NCBI GenBank assembly: GCA_017651315.1
Contig: JAGCDE010000008.1
Location: 1 to 64,000, forward strand
Source: Bacteroidaceae bacterium
GTDB lineage: Bacteria; Bacteroidota; Bacteroidia; Bacteroidales; Bacteroidaceae
Direction of reading: 5' to 3'
Length of the DNA: 64,000 bases
Of this stretch, positions 9,459 through 16,860 are shown piece after piece. Position 1 is the first letter of the stretch. Each line of letters starts with the position of its first letter. Below the pieces are notes generated by a model. That model made no database searches, was not told the DNA's origin, and saw only the letters and a list, made by a program, of their open reading frames with translations. The translations under genes and the position numbers were made by a program.

Positions 9459-9803
9459 CAGGTAATCGCGCAAGTTGATAGAGCCGGCTTCATTCTCAAT
9501 ATTGAGCGCCGGAACAAACTCCACCATCCTTGTGGAACCGCTCTCCTTGTCAACGTGAAAGTAAGTCAGCGCACCGGTATAACTGCGGAACACCACCTTG
9601 TATTCAGTGTCGGTGCTATCGGCCAACGCCACATACATAATCGATGGGTTCTCCTGGGCCGGGCTCCAGTCAAACTCGCTATGGCAATAATTGCTCACCC
9701 CCTCATAAGCCATCTGGGCCGATATCCGGTCCGTCTTACTCCCGCGGCATCCGCCCAGCAGCAGCATCATGATGGCCGATGCCACAACAACAATATATCT
9801 CAT
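9453..9803 (-). CDS. small predicted lipoprotein, function unknown
   Basis: A 116-residue protein with a lipoprotein signal (MRYIVVVASAIMMLLLGGC, lipobox LGGC). The mature part is small, mixed alpha/beta by composition, with no motif I recognise. It is followed by small genes on the same strand and framed by palindromic repeats at both ends (9421 and 9828). The stop codon lies inside repeat copy 1. Confidence 0.7.
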   Translation of the reverse strand: MRYIVVVASAIMMLLLGGCRGSKTDRISAQMAYEGVSNYCHSEFDWSPAQENPSIMYVALADSTDTEYKVVFRSYTGALTYFHVDKESGSTRMVEFVPALNIENEAGSINLRDYLK

Positions 9804-9827
9804 CAGTTAATTCCAATTACCGCTACA

Positions 9828-9857
9828 GTACAAAAGGGGACTGTACGCTTTTGTACT
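9828..9857. repeat. palindromic repeat, copy 2
   Basis: Perfect arms AGTACAAAAG and CTTTTGTACT separated by 10 bases (GGGACTGTAC between). It lies between two same-strand genes and overlaps the stop codon of the 9856 gene. The outer arm matches that of the copy at 10904. Confidence 0.75.
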
Positions 9858-10047
9858 ATTTCTGATATCCCTCCGGCTTGCTGATGATAGGCTTCCCCTC
9901 CTTATCCAGTAGTGGGGTAAGGCCACCGCCATAACCGCAATGAACATATAGGTAATTAACTCCGGTCTCCTTGTCAACAATGACATAAGCATGAGTTGCC
10001 AGACCCATTCCTTCCCTTTCCTTGATGTCAAATCTGTCTTTTGCCAT
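9856..10047 (-). CDS. DUF6440-like small protein
   Basis: A 63-residue protein with the run DKETGVNYLYVHCGYGGGL followed by TPLLDKEGKPI, which I recall from small proteins named DUF6440 in Firmicutes and Bacteroidetes. There is no signal peptide. The function of the family is unknown. It starts 10 bp after the DUF4359-like gene on the same strand. A larger overlapping frame (9807-10031) was set aside because its translation looks unlike protein. Confidence 0.65.
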   Translation of the reverse strand: MAKDRFDIKEREGMGLATHAYVIVDKETGVNYLYVHCGYGGGLTPLLDKEGKPIISKPEGYQK

Positions 10048-10057
10048 ATTCTTTTTA

Positions 10058-10462
10058 TTATTTGGATCCGTTCATATTATAATTGTAATAAGTGTTAAGC
10101 TCCTTTTTATTGGGGAATACCATTCCCAGAAAGCCCACGCTCGCAGTCATGGCCCCATCGGTCTCATTCTCATAGCGTCCCAGACTGAAAAAGATATAGT
10201 TCTTAACTACCATAACTTCCTTAATGGCAGGTTCAATCTGACTGATTAAAGATTCCTCCAGACCAGCCATCATCTGTCTCTCCTTATCACCCATCTCTTT
10301 GATCTGCTCAAAATCCTTCATCATCCTTTCCGCCAGCTCATGCAGCGTTCTCCTCATAAACTTAACTTCAGCATCAATATGACGCTGCCTGCCCGGACAG
10401 GTGGCGGCCAAAACGCCCAGCACCACCGCTGCAATTATCAGAATCTTCCAAAATTTCTTCAT
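10058..10462 (-). CDS. DUF4359-like envelope protein (paralogue 1)
   Basis: A 134-residue protein with an N-terminal hydrophobic anchor or signal (MKKFWKILIIAAVVLGVLAA) followed at once by TCPGRQRH. The C-terminal half has VKNYIFFSLGRYEN and SVGFLGMVF. The same three blocks occur in the genes at 18900 and 19348, so these are paralogues. I link the TCPG...H / FSLG pattern to DUF4359 from memory. The function is unknown. The lipobox is poor (T before Cys), so the protein could be a membrane-anchored rather than a lipidated protein. Confidence 0.65.
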   Translation of the reverse strand: MKKFWKILIIAAVVLGVLAATCPGRQRHIDAEVKFMRRTLHELAERMMKDFEQIKEMGDKERQMMAGLEESLISQIEPAIKEVMVVKNYIFFSLGRYENETDGAMTASVGFLGMVFPNKKELNTYYNYNMNGSK

Positions 10463-10498
10463 GCTAAAAAAAGGGCTAAGAGTACGGCCCCAATTGTA

Positions 10499-10888
10499 TC
10501 ACAATTGTCTCCTGATATCATCAATAATTTGCAAATCAGCCGGCAGCCACTCCACGCTGTCAAGTAGTTGGGCCGATAACCAGCGCGCCGCCTCATGCTC
10601 TTTCAGCGTGAGCTGACCGCTCTCAACGTGACACCAGAAACAGTGCATGGTCAGATGAAACTGCGGATAGTCCCACTCAATGGTCCTGACCAGCCGCTCC
10701 ACAACAATCCGCGTCTCCAGCTCCTCCCAGATCTCACGCACAAGAGCCTGCTCAGGACTCTCGCCCGGCTCCATCTTGCCGCCAGGAAACTCCCACAGAT
10801 CCTTAAAGTCACCATACCCGCGCTGGGTGGCGAATATCCGCCCATCGGCATCGTGTATTATAGCAGCTACAACCTCAATCTTTTTCAT
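10499..10888 (-). CDS. mutT: Nudix hydrolase, MutT-like
   Basis: A 129-residue Nudix protein that probably sanitises oxidised nucleotides such as 8-oxo-dGTP. The Nudix box is at residues ~36-58: GGKMEPGESPEQALVREIWE then ELETRI. The usual Gly after EEx is Glu here, a change I also associate with the Bacteroidetes MutT group. I chose ATG at 10888 (MKKIEVVAAII) over an upstream start because the extra 13 codons are encoded by the palindromic repeat at 10904. Short pieces of the same gene recur at 15738 and 18823. Confidence 0.85.
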   Translation of the reverse strand: MKKIEVVAAIIHDADGRIFATQRGYGDFKDLWEFPGGKMEPGESPEQALVREIWEELETRIVVERLVRTIEWDYPQFHLTMHCFWCHVESGQLTLKEHEAARWLSAQLLDSVEWLPADLQIIDDIRRQL

Positions 10889-10903
10889 GTTCCCAGCAAA
10901 AAT

Positions 10904-10934
10904 AGTACAAAAGGGGACATTCCCCAATTGTACT
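10904..10934. repeat. palindromic repeat, copy 4 (near-perfect)
   Basis: AGTACAA-AA-GGGGA-CAT-TCCCC-AA-TTGTACT: a 31-bp palindrome with a CAT loop. It lies between the carbonic anhydrase gene and mutT on the same strand. It is the cleanest member of the family, and downstream sequence repeats TTGTACTATTTTGTACT. A degenerate copy also lies at 10466-10510 between mutT and the DUF4359-like gene. Confidence 0.8.
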
Positions 10935-10944
10935 CCAAATTGTA

Positions 10945-11496
10945 CTATTTTGTACTTGAAATCTCTTCCAGCGCACCGGTCTCAGAGTCGATAATAAATC
11001 CGCGCACAGTGATGTCCCTGGGCACCAAAGGATGAGTCTTGATGGTATGCACCGTATTACGGACCGATGTGGGCGTATCCTTGAATCCCTCAAGCCACTG
11101 ATCCAGGTCAATGCCGCACTTGCGGATTGTAGCCAGAGTATCATCCGTAATCCCGCGCTCAAGCATCAGGTGGTGAAAATGGTCGTAACTCATGTGGCAG
11201 GCCCCGCAATGAGAGTGGGCCACAACCATAATCTCCTGTACGCCAAGCTCATAGATGGCCACAATCAGACTCCTCATGGCCGAATCAAAAGCCGATATCA
11301 CCAAACCTCCGGCATTTTTGATAATCTTGGCATCGCCGTTCTTAAGCCCCAGTGCAGCCGGCAAGAGCTCGGTCAGTCTGGTGTCCATGCAAGACAGCAC
11401 AGCCAGCTTCTTGTCGGGGTACTTGTCTGTCAGATACTTCTCGTATCCCTTGCGGGCTACAAACTCCTTGTTGTACTCTAAAATCTGGTCTGTCAT
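10945..11496 (-). CDS. can: beta-class carbonic anhydrase
   Basis: A 183-residue beta-carbonic anhydrase that interconverts CO2 and bicarbonate in the cytoplasm. The zinc ligands are visible: CMDTR (residues ~36-40, with the Asp/Arg dyad) and HSHCGAC (~94-100, His and Cys). NAGG, found in the family between them, is also present. It is on the short side, like the plant/archaeal type Cab proteins. The 5' flank is an AGAATCTGTTT-type repeat (11502), which begins 6 bp before the ATG. Confidence 0.9.
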   Translation of the reverse strand: MTDQILEYNKEFVARKGYEKYLTDKYPDKKLAVLSCMDTRLTELLPAALGLKNGDAKIIKNAGGLVISAFDSAMRSLIVAIYELGVQEIMVVAHSHCGACHMSYDHFHHLMLERGITDDTLATIRKCGIDLDQWLEGFKDTPTSVRNTVHTIKTHPLVPRDITVRGFIIDSETGALEEISSTK

Positions 11497-11501
11497 ACTT
11501 T

Positions 11502-11590
11502 AGAATCTGTTTAAATTTGTCTCCATAAATATATTGTAGTCTCTTTTACTCTCTGCTTTCATCGTTGAATGTTATTCCACCTTTTCACTA
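11502..11590. repeat. MITE-like element, copy B (one end only)
   Basis: About 70 bases align well with the left part of the element at 36812: AGAATCTGTTTAAATTTGT, then a CTCCATAAAT-like run, TAGTCTCTTTTA and CTCTGCTTTCATCGTTGAAT. No clean right-hand inverted end is found. A degenerate TAAACAAAGCGGTTCTTA near 11663 could be its remnant. It fills the region upstream of the carbonic anhydrase gene. Confidence 0.65.
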
Positions 11591-11696
11591 TTGTATCTTT
11601 AGTCTTATTATATCGCCGGGCAAAAGCGTGTTGCCCTGATCCTCTTGGGGCCGTACTTTTGTAAACAAAGCGGTTCTTACTTGTTTGTCCTGGCAG

Positions 11697-11852
11697 AAGG
11701 GTAGGATTCCGTTCGACGTTACGTCCGATGAAGTTGCCGCAAGGACTCAGGAGTCTATTGACAAGTTCTGGGCCGAGAAACAGTGGGGCGTGAACGAGAT
11801 TAATTCCTTAATGGACGAACATTTACGAACACCATACAAACCGGAGAAATAA
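11697..11852 (+). pseudogene. antitoxin relic, N-terminus lost
   Basis: An open frame ending with TAA at 11850 encodes a C-terminal piece containing FDVTSDEVAARTQESIDKFW and ending HLRTPYKPEK. There is no ATG in frame upstream before non-coding sequence. It lies 18 bp before a PIN-toxin relic, which is the normal antitoxin-toxin order. A TAnnTTTG-like box (TACTTTTG, 11654-11661) may be the remains of the operon promoter. Confidence 0.5.
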
Positions 11853-11870
11853 AAGACCTTGATTAATGCC

Positions 11871-12040
11871 ATGAGAACTATAGTCCTTGATACGAATTGC
11901 CTTCTGGCGATTCTTCCTTCCGTGAGTCCTTATCATAATGTGTGGACAGGCATCCCCTGAAGACTATAGATTTTCCCAAGATTGAAATATCCCGTCTCCA
12001 GGATTTTGCCAGGATGTATTCCTGTCAGCCGGAGCGATAG
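11871..12040 (+). pseudogene. PIN-domain toxin relic with internal deletion
   Basis: The ATG at 11871 opens a PIN-like N-terminus MRTIVLDTNCLLAILPSVSP and runs on to YHNVWT, including the catalytic Asp in LDTN, then stops at 11960. In another frame 11969-12040 encodes DFPKIEISRLQDFARMY, which looks like the C-terminus of the same family. The middle ~80 codons are missing, so it must be inactive. It ends 11 bp before a palindromic repeat. Confidence 0.6.
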
Positions 12041-12051
12041 GGTCGGAAAAG

Positions 12052-12080
12052 ATACAAAAAGGGGCTGCCCCCAATTGTAC
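12052..12080. repeat. palindromic repeat, copy 5
   Basis: ATACAAAAAGGGGCTGCCCCCAATTGTAC: arms TACAA/TTGTA and GGGG/CCCC with a short loop. It separates the PIN relic from the flavin reductase-like gene at 12163. The ~80 bp between that gene's end and the repeat hold nothing I recognise. Confidence 0.7.
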
Positions 12081-12162
12081 TTGCGCATCAGGGACGGTCT
12101 TTCAGTCGCTTCGCTTGGTGAAAGCGTCCCTTCGGGCCGAGCGCCCCAATGCGCAACTTTAT

Positions 12163-12678
12163 TCAGAGTCTGGAGACAAGGTCCACAATTTTCTGACGGG
12201 TCTGGTCAGTTTTCTGCTCGTTGAGCTGGGCGGTAACTATTCCACAGTCCTGAACTTTCCAGTAGTTGCAGATATCCTTGAACTCGGCTGTGGCACCGGT
12301 GTAAACGCCTGGAGAGTACGATGACATGAGCAGAGCCATCTTCTTGACCTTGGCTGGTGCGTTTACGCAGTACATTCGCTGTATGGGTGCCTGGATCTGT
12401 GCGCAAAGAGCAAAATAGTAGATGGGAGCTGCCAGCACAAGTGCTTCGGCATCGGCCATAAGGGGATAAAGCTCCTGCATGTCGTCCTTCTGGATGCACT
12501 GTCCGTTACCTTTGGTGTGGCAATACTCGCAGGCCAGGCAGCCTGCAATTTTCTTGTGACTGACATCGACCACTGTTACATCATGACCAGCAGCTTCTGC
12601 TGCCTTCCTGAACTCTTCGGCCATCCATGCGGTATTGCCGGTCTTTCTGGGCGATGCCTGTAAAATCAATATCTTCAT
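12163..12678 (-). CDS. flavodoxin-fold NAD(P)H:FMN reductase-like protein
   Basis: A 171-residue protein with the FMN loop LILQASPRKTGNT at the N-terminus, CLACEYCHTKGNGQC (~residues 47-61) and APIYYFALCAQIQAPIQR (~85-102). The arrangement matches the iron-sulfur-flavoprotein/NADPH-FMN reductase group and is similar to the gene at 8798, though only family-level. Role and redox partner are unknown. It is monocistronic as far as can be seen. Confidence 0.8.
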   Translation of the reverse strand: MKILILQASPRKTGNTAWMAEEFRKAAEAAGHDVTVVDVSHKKIAGCLACEYCHTKGNGQCIQKDDMQELYPLMADAEALVLAAPIYYFALCAQIQAPIQRMYCVNAPAKVKKMALLMSSYSPGVYTGATAEFKDICNYWKVQDCGIVTAQLNEQKTDQTRQKIVDLVSRL

Positions 12679-12758
12679 AGTCTTATATGGTTTGATTTTT
12701 TGCGAATATACTTATTTTTATGATTTCAGCATATCGGATTAGTATATAATTTTGCAGC

Positions 12759-12958
12759 ATGATAAATCGTTCCAACCTCTATTACATTGCCTCTGTTATC
12801 TGGGGCCCTCTTTACTCATTGCCGCCATCCTCTTCCTGAAAAAGTAGCGTATTAGGGCTGCACTGAAAATGTCATTTTGGGCACCTTATAACAAAGGGTT
12901 CATCACCAACGGTCTTTGGGGCCGTAGCAGACATCCCAATTATCTGGCTGAGCTCTGA
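12759..12958 (+). pseudogene. DUF1295 (steroid 5-alpha-reductase-like) relic
   Basis: ATG at 12759 starts MINRSNLYYIASVIWGPLYS and stops after 26 codons. A second frame at 12893-12958 reads KGFITNGLWGRSRHPNYLAE. The GLW-RSRHPNY motif is characteristic of DUF1295 membrane proteins. The parts are too short and out of frame to make a protein. The rest of 12679-13025 shows no other gene. Confidence 0.6.
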
Positions 12959-13025
12959 TATCGGTAATCATAGATGAGGCGGTTATGCCAGGTGCTGTCA
13001 GGGATTATGCCCGGAGAAGGTTTGT

Positions 13026-15560
13026 TCAGATGATGATTTCAATCTTTGCGGTCTCGCCTGCCTTGAAGGTGTACTGGACATGGTCGCCGTCCTTTGCCAG
13101 CTCCTTGCCATTCACAAGGATGCGGCAGCCTTCCCGGCGGTTGCGAAGCGTCAGGGTCTGGGCCTGATTGGAGGTGATGGAGGCGCGGATGCCCTTCTCG
13201 TCCCAGTCCATATGATTAAGCTTGGCAAAGGTGTACAGCCATACACCGTCAATAGCGCCGTTCATCAAGTTGTCGGGCATGACCGGCAGAAATTCCACCG
13301 TGCCGGGCTCGCTGAAGACGCACATCTCAACCAGGAACGCCGGGACAGCGCCAGTCAGGTCCGGGAACACGCCCCTATATGGGAAGTGACTGGTCTGCAG
13401 CGTGCGGCGGACAAAGCCGTGGTTGAGCAGCTGGCTAAGGTTCTGCTCGGCTTCTTCCATGTCTTTCAGGCGGATGGCCGTGAAGGCACGGTGGATGATG
13501 CCATGGGCAGAATCGTCCTGCTGGGCGCGCTTGCGGTTGGAGATTATGATGGCTTCCGTCAGCTCGGGGTCCTTTTCGGGTGTGACCGCGCGGCCGGGCC
13601 ATACGTCATAATGGTGGGACACGTGGCGGTGGTTGTAGTTCTCCTCGATAGTTGGCCAGGCCCATTCCTTCAGGCCGCCGTCCAGGTCCAGGAGATAGGT
13701 TGGAAGGTCTGCCAGCTGGGCCTCCCAGTGAGGGATGTTGTCTTGCTCGATGCCCAGTGTCTTGCAGCCATCGATCAGGTTCATCAGGATCTCGCGGCAG
13801 ATGGCTATATCCATGACAGAGTTGATCCTGGTAGGATTTCTGTCTCTGCTGGTGACTGTCTCATAGCCGGGATTCGGGGTCGGGTTCTCCGGAGAGAAGG
13901 ACGGATAGAAGATGACCTTGCCGTCCGGGCCACGGTCGCACGCGTAATCCTCGTAGAACAGGGCCATTTCCTTGTAGGCCGGAATCACACGGGTCCGCAG
14001 GAATTCCTTGTCTCCTGTAACGAGGTAGTAGCCCCAAAGCTCGTTGTAAATCCAACCCAGGACACCTGTAAAGCCGTAATGCGGATAGGTGTGCGAGAAA
14101 TGATAGTACAGGCCGGAATTCGGGTCGCAGTGGACGCTGGCCAGCAGGCCGCGGGCACCGTAGAGCAGCTGTGCGTTGGTGCGGAAGTCATCGAACTTGG
14201 TCTCGTAATACTTGAAATAAACGTCCATCTCGTCGAAGAGGCCCGTGTTGTTACCCGCGCATACCTGCAGGTTAGTGTTGATGTTGTGCTGGCCCGTAAA
14301 AGGAGGAATATACTTGCCGGTCTCGTAGATCTGGAAGAATCGGCCCATGTCATAGAGCTTCTCCAGCAGGGCGGGATCCAGCTCGTTCCTGCTGTGGGCG
14401 CGCCGGAGCAGTTCCTCGCCGGAAAGCAGCATGTCCTGGTCGGGGCTAAGATGGATACGGGAACGGTCCATGCGTTGTCCGATGTACTTTTCGTTGCCTT
14501 TGAGCAGCTTGTCGAAATCGACCTTCATAGCCATCAGTCCGTCACGGATGGGCTTGACGCATTCAAAGGTGAAGTCGCTTTCAAACCTCTCTATCTTAGC
14601 GACGACCGTCAGACCGTCCGCGCCGGAAATGTGCATACCTCTTTCGGTCTTATTCATAGTACCGCCTTTGGGCAGGAAGCGGATGACCACGGCGTAGCCT
14701 TTTTGGCCGAATTCCGGATTGTACGCTGTGGCCAGAGTGATCACACCGTCCTCAATATTAAGCTGGTGGGTGCTGCCGTTCAATCTTGGCAGTTGCATCT
14801 CCACGTCCAGGTCCAGCTGTCCCTTGGGCGCAGTGAAGCGGTTCACGGTGACGTCGCCGTCATATGCGCAGAAGCATTCGTTACGGAAAGAACCGCGCGC
14901 ATCAGTCCACATGGAGGTGATCATGCCGTTCTGCATGTCCAGGAAGCGCAGATAGTCCCGGGTATCGGGCTGCTCCGGACGGCGGAATCTGAGCGTGAAG
15001 GCTGTGTGTCTGGACGGTCCGCCTACGGGGTACAGAATATCGTTGTCAAAATTCATGTACTTTTCAAAGCCGGCCTTTTTCTGGGCCTCGTCCACAAGGG
15101 CGTTCGCCTCATTCGGCTTGCCCTCCAGCAGGAGTTGGCGGATGCGTGGCAGGTAGGGGCGCAAGTCTGGAGGCAGGGGAGTCTCTGCCCATTTGGGCTC
15201 ATAAAGCATCTCCTGGGTATAGGTCACCACATCGTTATAGGGCTGACCGGAAGTCTGGATGCGCAGTGTGCCGCTGCCGGTGATGAAATTGTCCGATGAC
15301 TCCCCCGCGGGGGCGATGGAGCAGATGTTGTGCTTCGGCAGGATGGTGGAGCGCTTCTCCACCGGAATATATGGGATGGAATACTCGAGCTTTTTGGTAT
15401 CTATCTTAGCATAACTCCCTTCCGGGTTGTCCGTCTTCTTGTTGACGGCGTTCTCAACCTTGTTGAATATGGTATTTCCAAGGTTCTTCAGAAAGCCCTT
15501 AGCGCTGGTGGTTACCACCGCAAGGCAGAGAAATGTGAAAAATGCAATTACCTTTTTCAT
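13026..15560 (-). CDS. GH95-type glycoside hydrolase (alpha-L-fucosidase/galactosidase), divergent
   Basis: An 844-residue secreted protein with signal peptide MKKVIAFFTFLCLAVVTTSA. The C-terminal two thirds carry GH95 (alpha/alpha)6-barrel marks: YDMGRFFQIYETG, HNINTNLQ (the NxN pair implicated in catalysis), SPENPTPN, HRHVSHHYDVWPG and an (A/S)H-G...HRAF segment. The N-terminal ~130 residues differ from the usual GH95 start and could be an adapted domain. It would release alpha-linked fucose or galactose from plant or host glycans in the periplasm. No SusC/D pair adjoins it. Length is near the family norm (~780-850). Confidence 0.75.
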   Translation of the reverse strand: MKKVIAFFTFLCLAVVTTSAKGFLKNLGNTIFNKVENAVNKKTDNPEGSYAKIDTKKLEYSIPYIPVEKRSTILPKHNICSIAPAGESSDNFITGSGTLRIQTSGQPYNDVVTYTQEMLYEPKWAETPLPPDLRPYLPRIRQLLLEGKPNEANALVDEAQKKAGFEKYMNFDNDILYPVGGPSRHTAFTLRFRRPEQPDTRDYLRFLDMQNGMITSMWTDARGSFRNECFCAYDGDVTVNRFTAPKGQLDLDVEMQLPRLNGSTHQLNIEDGVITLATAYNPEFGQKGYAVVIRFLPKGGTMNKTERGMHISGADGLTVVAKIERFESDFTFECVKPIRDGLMAMKVDFDKLLKGNEKYIGQRMDRSRIHLSPDQDMLLSGEELLRRAHSRNELDPALLEKLYDMGRFFQIYETGKYIPPFTGQHNINTNLQVCAGNNTGLFDEMDVYFKYYETKFDDFRTNAQLLYGARGLLASVHCDPNSGLYYHFSHTYPHYGFTGVLGWIYNELWGYYLVTGDKEFLRTRVIPAYKEMALFYEDYACDRGPDGKVIFYPSFSPENPTPNPGYETVTSRDRNPTRINSVMDIAICREILMNLIDGCKTLGIEQDNIPHWEAQLADLPTYLLDLDGGLKEWAWPTIEENYNHRHVSHHYDVWPGRAVTPEKDPELTEAIIISNRKRAQQDDSAHGIIHRAFTAIRLKDMEEAEQNLSQLLNHGFVRRTLQTSHFPYRGVFPDLTGAVPAFLVEMCVFSEPGTVEFLPVMPDNLMNGAIDGVWLYTFAKLNHMDWDEKGIRASITSNQAQTLTLRNRREGCRILVNGKELAKDGDHVQYTFKAGETAKIEIII

Positions 15561-15737
15561 AGCTGATATAATGTGAGTTCGACGAAAAATAACTGATTGA
15601 AAATTTGGTGGTTAGCGAATCATTATGTAACTGATGACTACAAAATAGAAACCAAAACAAATCGCTATGGTCACCGAGGGTAAATTTACTGAAATATTTT
15701 GTATTGCAGACTATTTCTGCCATTTTTTGACCAAATT

Positions 15738-15800
15738 CCCACTCAATTGTCCTGACCAGCCGCTCCACTACAATCCGCGTCTCCAGCTCCTCACGGATTT
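15738..15800 (-). pseudogene. mutT fragment
   Basis: About 63 bp nearly identical to the middle of mutT (10672-10735). The translation EELETRIVVERLVRTIEWE matches EELETRIVVERLVRTIEWD of the intact gene. Neither start nor end is present, and the surrounding frame is unrelated. It is evidence of past duplication and loss, not a working gene. Confidence 0.75.
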
Positions 15801-15816
15801 CCGTCGCCCACACGCC

Positions 15817-16006
15817 TCATGTAAATGATGCTCCACACACTTCAATCTCCTCAAGCCACTGCTCAATCTCCTTAGCACTGGCAGTATTCAACATTCGTCC
15901 CGGCTTCCAGTTTATCTCATACAGTGTCGCTCCGGCCGCATCGGCCAGCTTGCGTGCCACCGACTCTGTCGTGCAGTGGCCGAAAACATGCTACTAATGT
16001 TTTCAT
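15817..16006 (-). pseudogene. flavodoxin relic: two frameshifts and internal deletion
   Basis: ATG at 16006 gives MKTLVAC, then restoring one lost base gives FSAT and a second gives TTESVARKLADAAGATLYEI, the FMN-binding start of a flavodoxin. It jumps straight to a flavodoxin-like end, NWKPGRMLNTASAKEIEQWL, and stops at 15817. The middle ~100 residues are missing. A TACCTTTG box (16034-16041, minus) may be its old promoter. Confidence 0.65.
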
Positions 16007-16050
16007 AAACGCTTTGCTTTGTTCATACTGTCCCAAAGGTACTAAAAAAA

Positions 16051-16083
16051 GTGACGCAAAGGGTTTATTTCCCAAAGCGTCAC
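16051..16083. terminator. palindromic terminator (GTGACGC arms)
   Basis: GTGACGC-AAAGGG-TTTATTT-CCC-AAA-GCGTCAC hairpin immediately after the stop of the DUF2442-type gene (minus). Outer arms differ from the AGTACAA copies but keep full pairing. It is part of the dispersed palindrome family. Confidence 0.75.
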
Positions 16084-16085
16084 TA

Positions 16086-16487
16086 TTATGCGTCAAGCAT
16101 TTCAGCACCCAGTTTGTGAATGTGGTCAATGATTTTCTGCTCCTGAGCTTTTGACGGTTTCTTGAATCCGTTGATGTAGTTGCGTAGCAGGGTAGGGTTC
16201 ATGCCCATGGAACGGGCAAATTCAGCAACATTAATCTCCTTGTGAGTGAGAAAAAAACGCTGCATTGGGCTAGGCTCGGCATCATCGTACTCAAAGCTCT
16301 CAAAACTGACATCCTCATTCAGATTGTGCCAATGAATGCCCAGCGTACTGACGGTATAATCCAATCGTTCCTCATCTGTGGCTTCACGCAAATGATGATA
16401 CCAAAGCAAAGACTGGCTGTAAGTCTTGCCTTCATCGGACTCTATGTACAGATGGTCATCTTTGAACCATAGTCTCTTTATCTTCAT
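16086..16487 (-). CDS. DUF2442 + helix-turn-helix protein
   Basis: A 133-residue protein. Residues 1-~80 match the DUF2442 pattern (MKIKRLWFKDDHLYIESDEG, then YSQSLLWYHHLREATDEER). Residues ~90-128 form a helix-turn-helix (INVAEFARSMGMNPTLLRNYINGFKKPSK). DUF2442 proteins are often paired with DUF4160 proteins and have been proposed as antitoxins; that role is inference here. Its start overlaps the end of the DUF4160 gene by 32 bp, so translation is probably coupled. Confidence 0.75.
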   Translation of the reverse strand: MKIKRLWFKDDHLYIESDEGKTYSQSLLWYHHLREATDEERLDYTVSTLGIHWHNLNEDVSFESFEYDDAEPSPMQRFFLTHKEINVAEFARSMGMNPTLLRNYINGFKKPSKAQEQKIIDHIHKLGAEMLDA

Positions 16488-16725
16488 CGTTCTTTCTATA
16501 AAAATATCTCATCCAACGATCCACAATAATGTCACTGTTATTGTCAATCATGGCTTTAATCTTCTTTAAATCCTGTGGGCCGATGTCATGTTGCTCGGAA
16601 AACACAAACTCTTTTCCGTCCCAAACATACTTAGCATCACCACCTTTGCCGATCACGTGAATAGGCTCATGCTCATGGCTAAAGAACATAAATACAAAGC
16701 CGTAGGCTCTAAAAATTTCTGGCAT
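16456..16725 (-). CDS. DUF4160 protein
   Basis: An 89-residue protein with the DUF4160 hallmarks: MPEIFRAYGFVFMFFSHEHE followed by PIHVIGKGGDAKY. The C-terminus IIDRW-type helix (DIIVDRWMRYF) is followed by a short basic-acidic tail. The first gene of a two-gene unit with the DUF2442-HTH gene. The proposed toxin/antitoxin-like role for such pairs is not proven. The motif HEHEPIHVHV-like segment suggests possible metal binding. Confidence 0.75.
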   Translation of the reverse strand: MPEIFRAYGFVFMFFSHEHEPIHVIGKGGDAKYVWDGKEFVFSEQHDIGPQDLKKIKAMIDNNSDIIVDRWMRYFYRKNDEDKETMVQR

Positions 16726-16798
16726 AAGAATTAAGTATTAGGTTATTGTCTGGCAAATATAGGTATTATTTTCGATACCACCAAAAGCGGCGCGTTGT

Positions 16799-16837
16799 GA
16801 CGCAAAGGGGTCGTTTCGTTTTGCGTCGTTTTTTTTT
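16799..16837. terminator. palindromic terminator with T tract
   Basis: GACGCAAA (16799-16806) pairs with TTTGCGTC (16820-16827), with GGGG TCGTTTCG between, followed on the plus strand by a run of nine or more T. It lies between two minus-strand genes (16861 and 16456). The T run is on the plus strand, so on the minus strand it is only a hairpin. It is a member of the dispersed palindrome family. Confidence 0.6.
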
Positions 16838-16860
16838 GGCCGATGCCAGCACGCTAATAC

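Noticed and set aside
13080..15299. A 739-codon open frame on the plus strand opposite the GH95 gene
   Set aside because: It mirrors the GH95 frame, has Val/Gly-rich low-complexity translation with no motifs, and the GH95 protein has clear family marks. It is an open shadow of a GC-rich gene.
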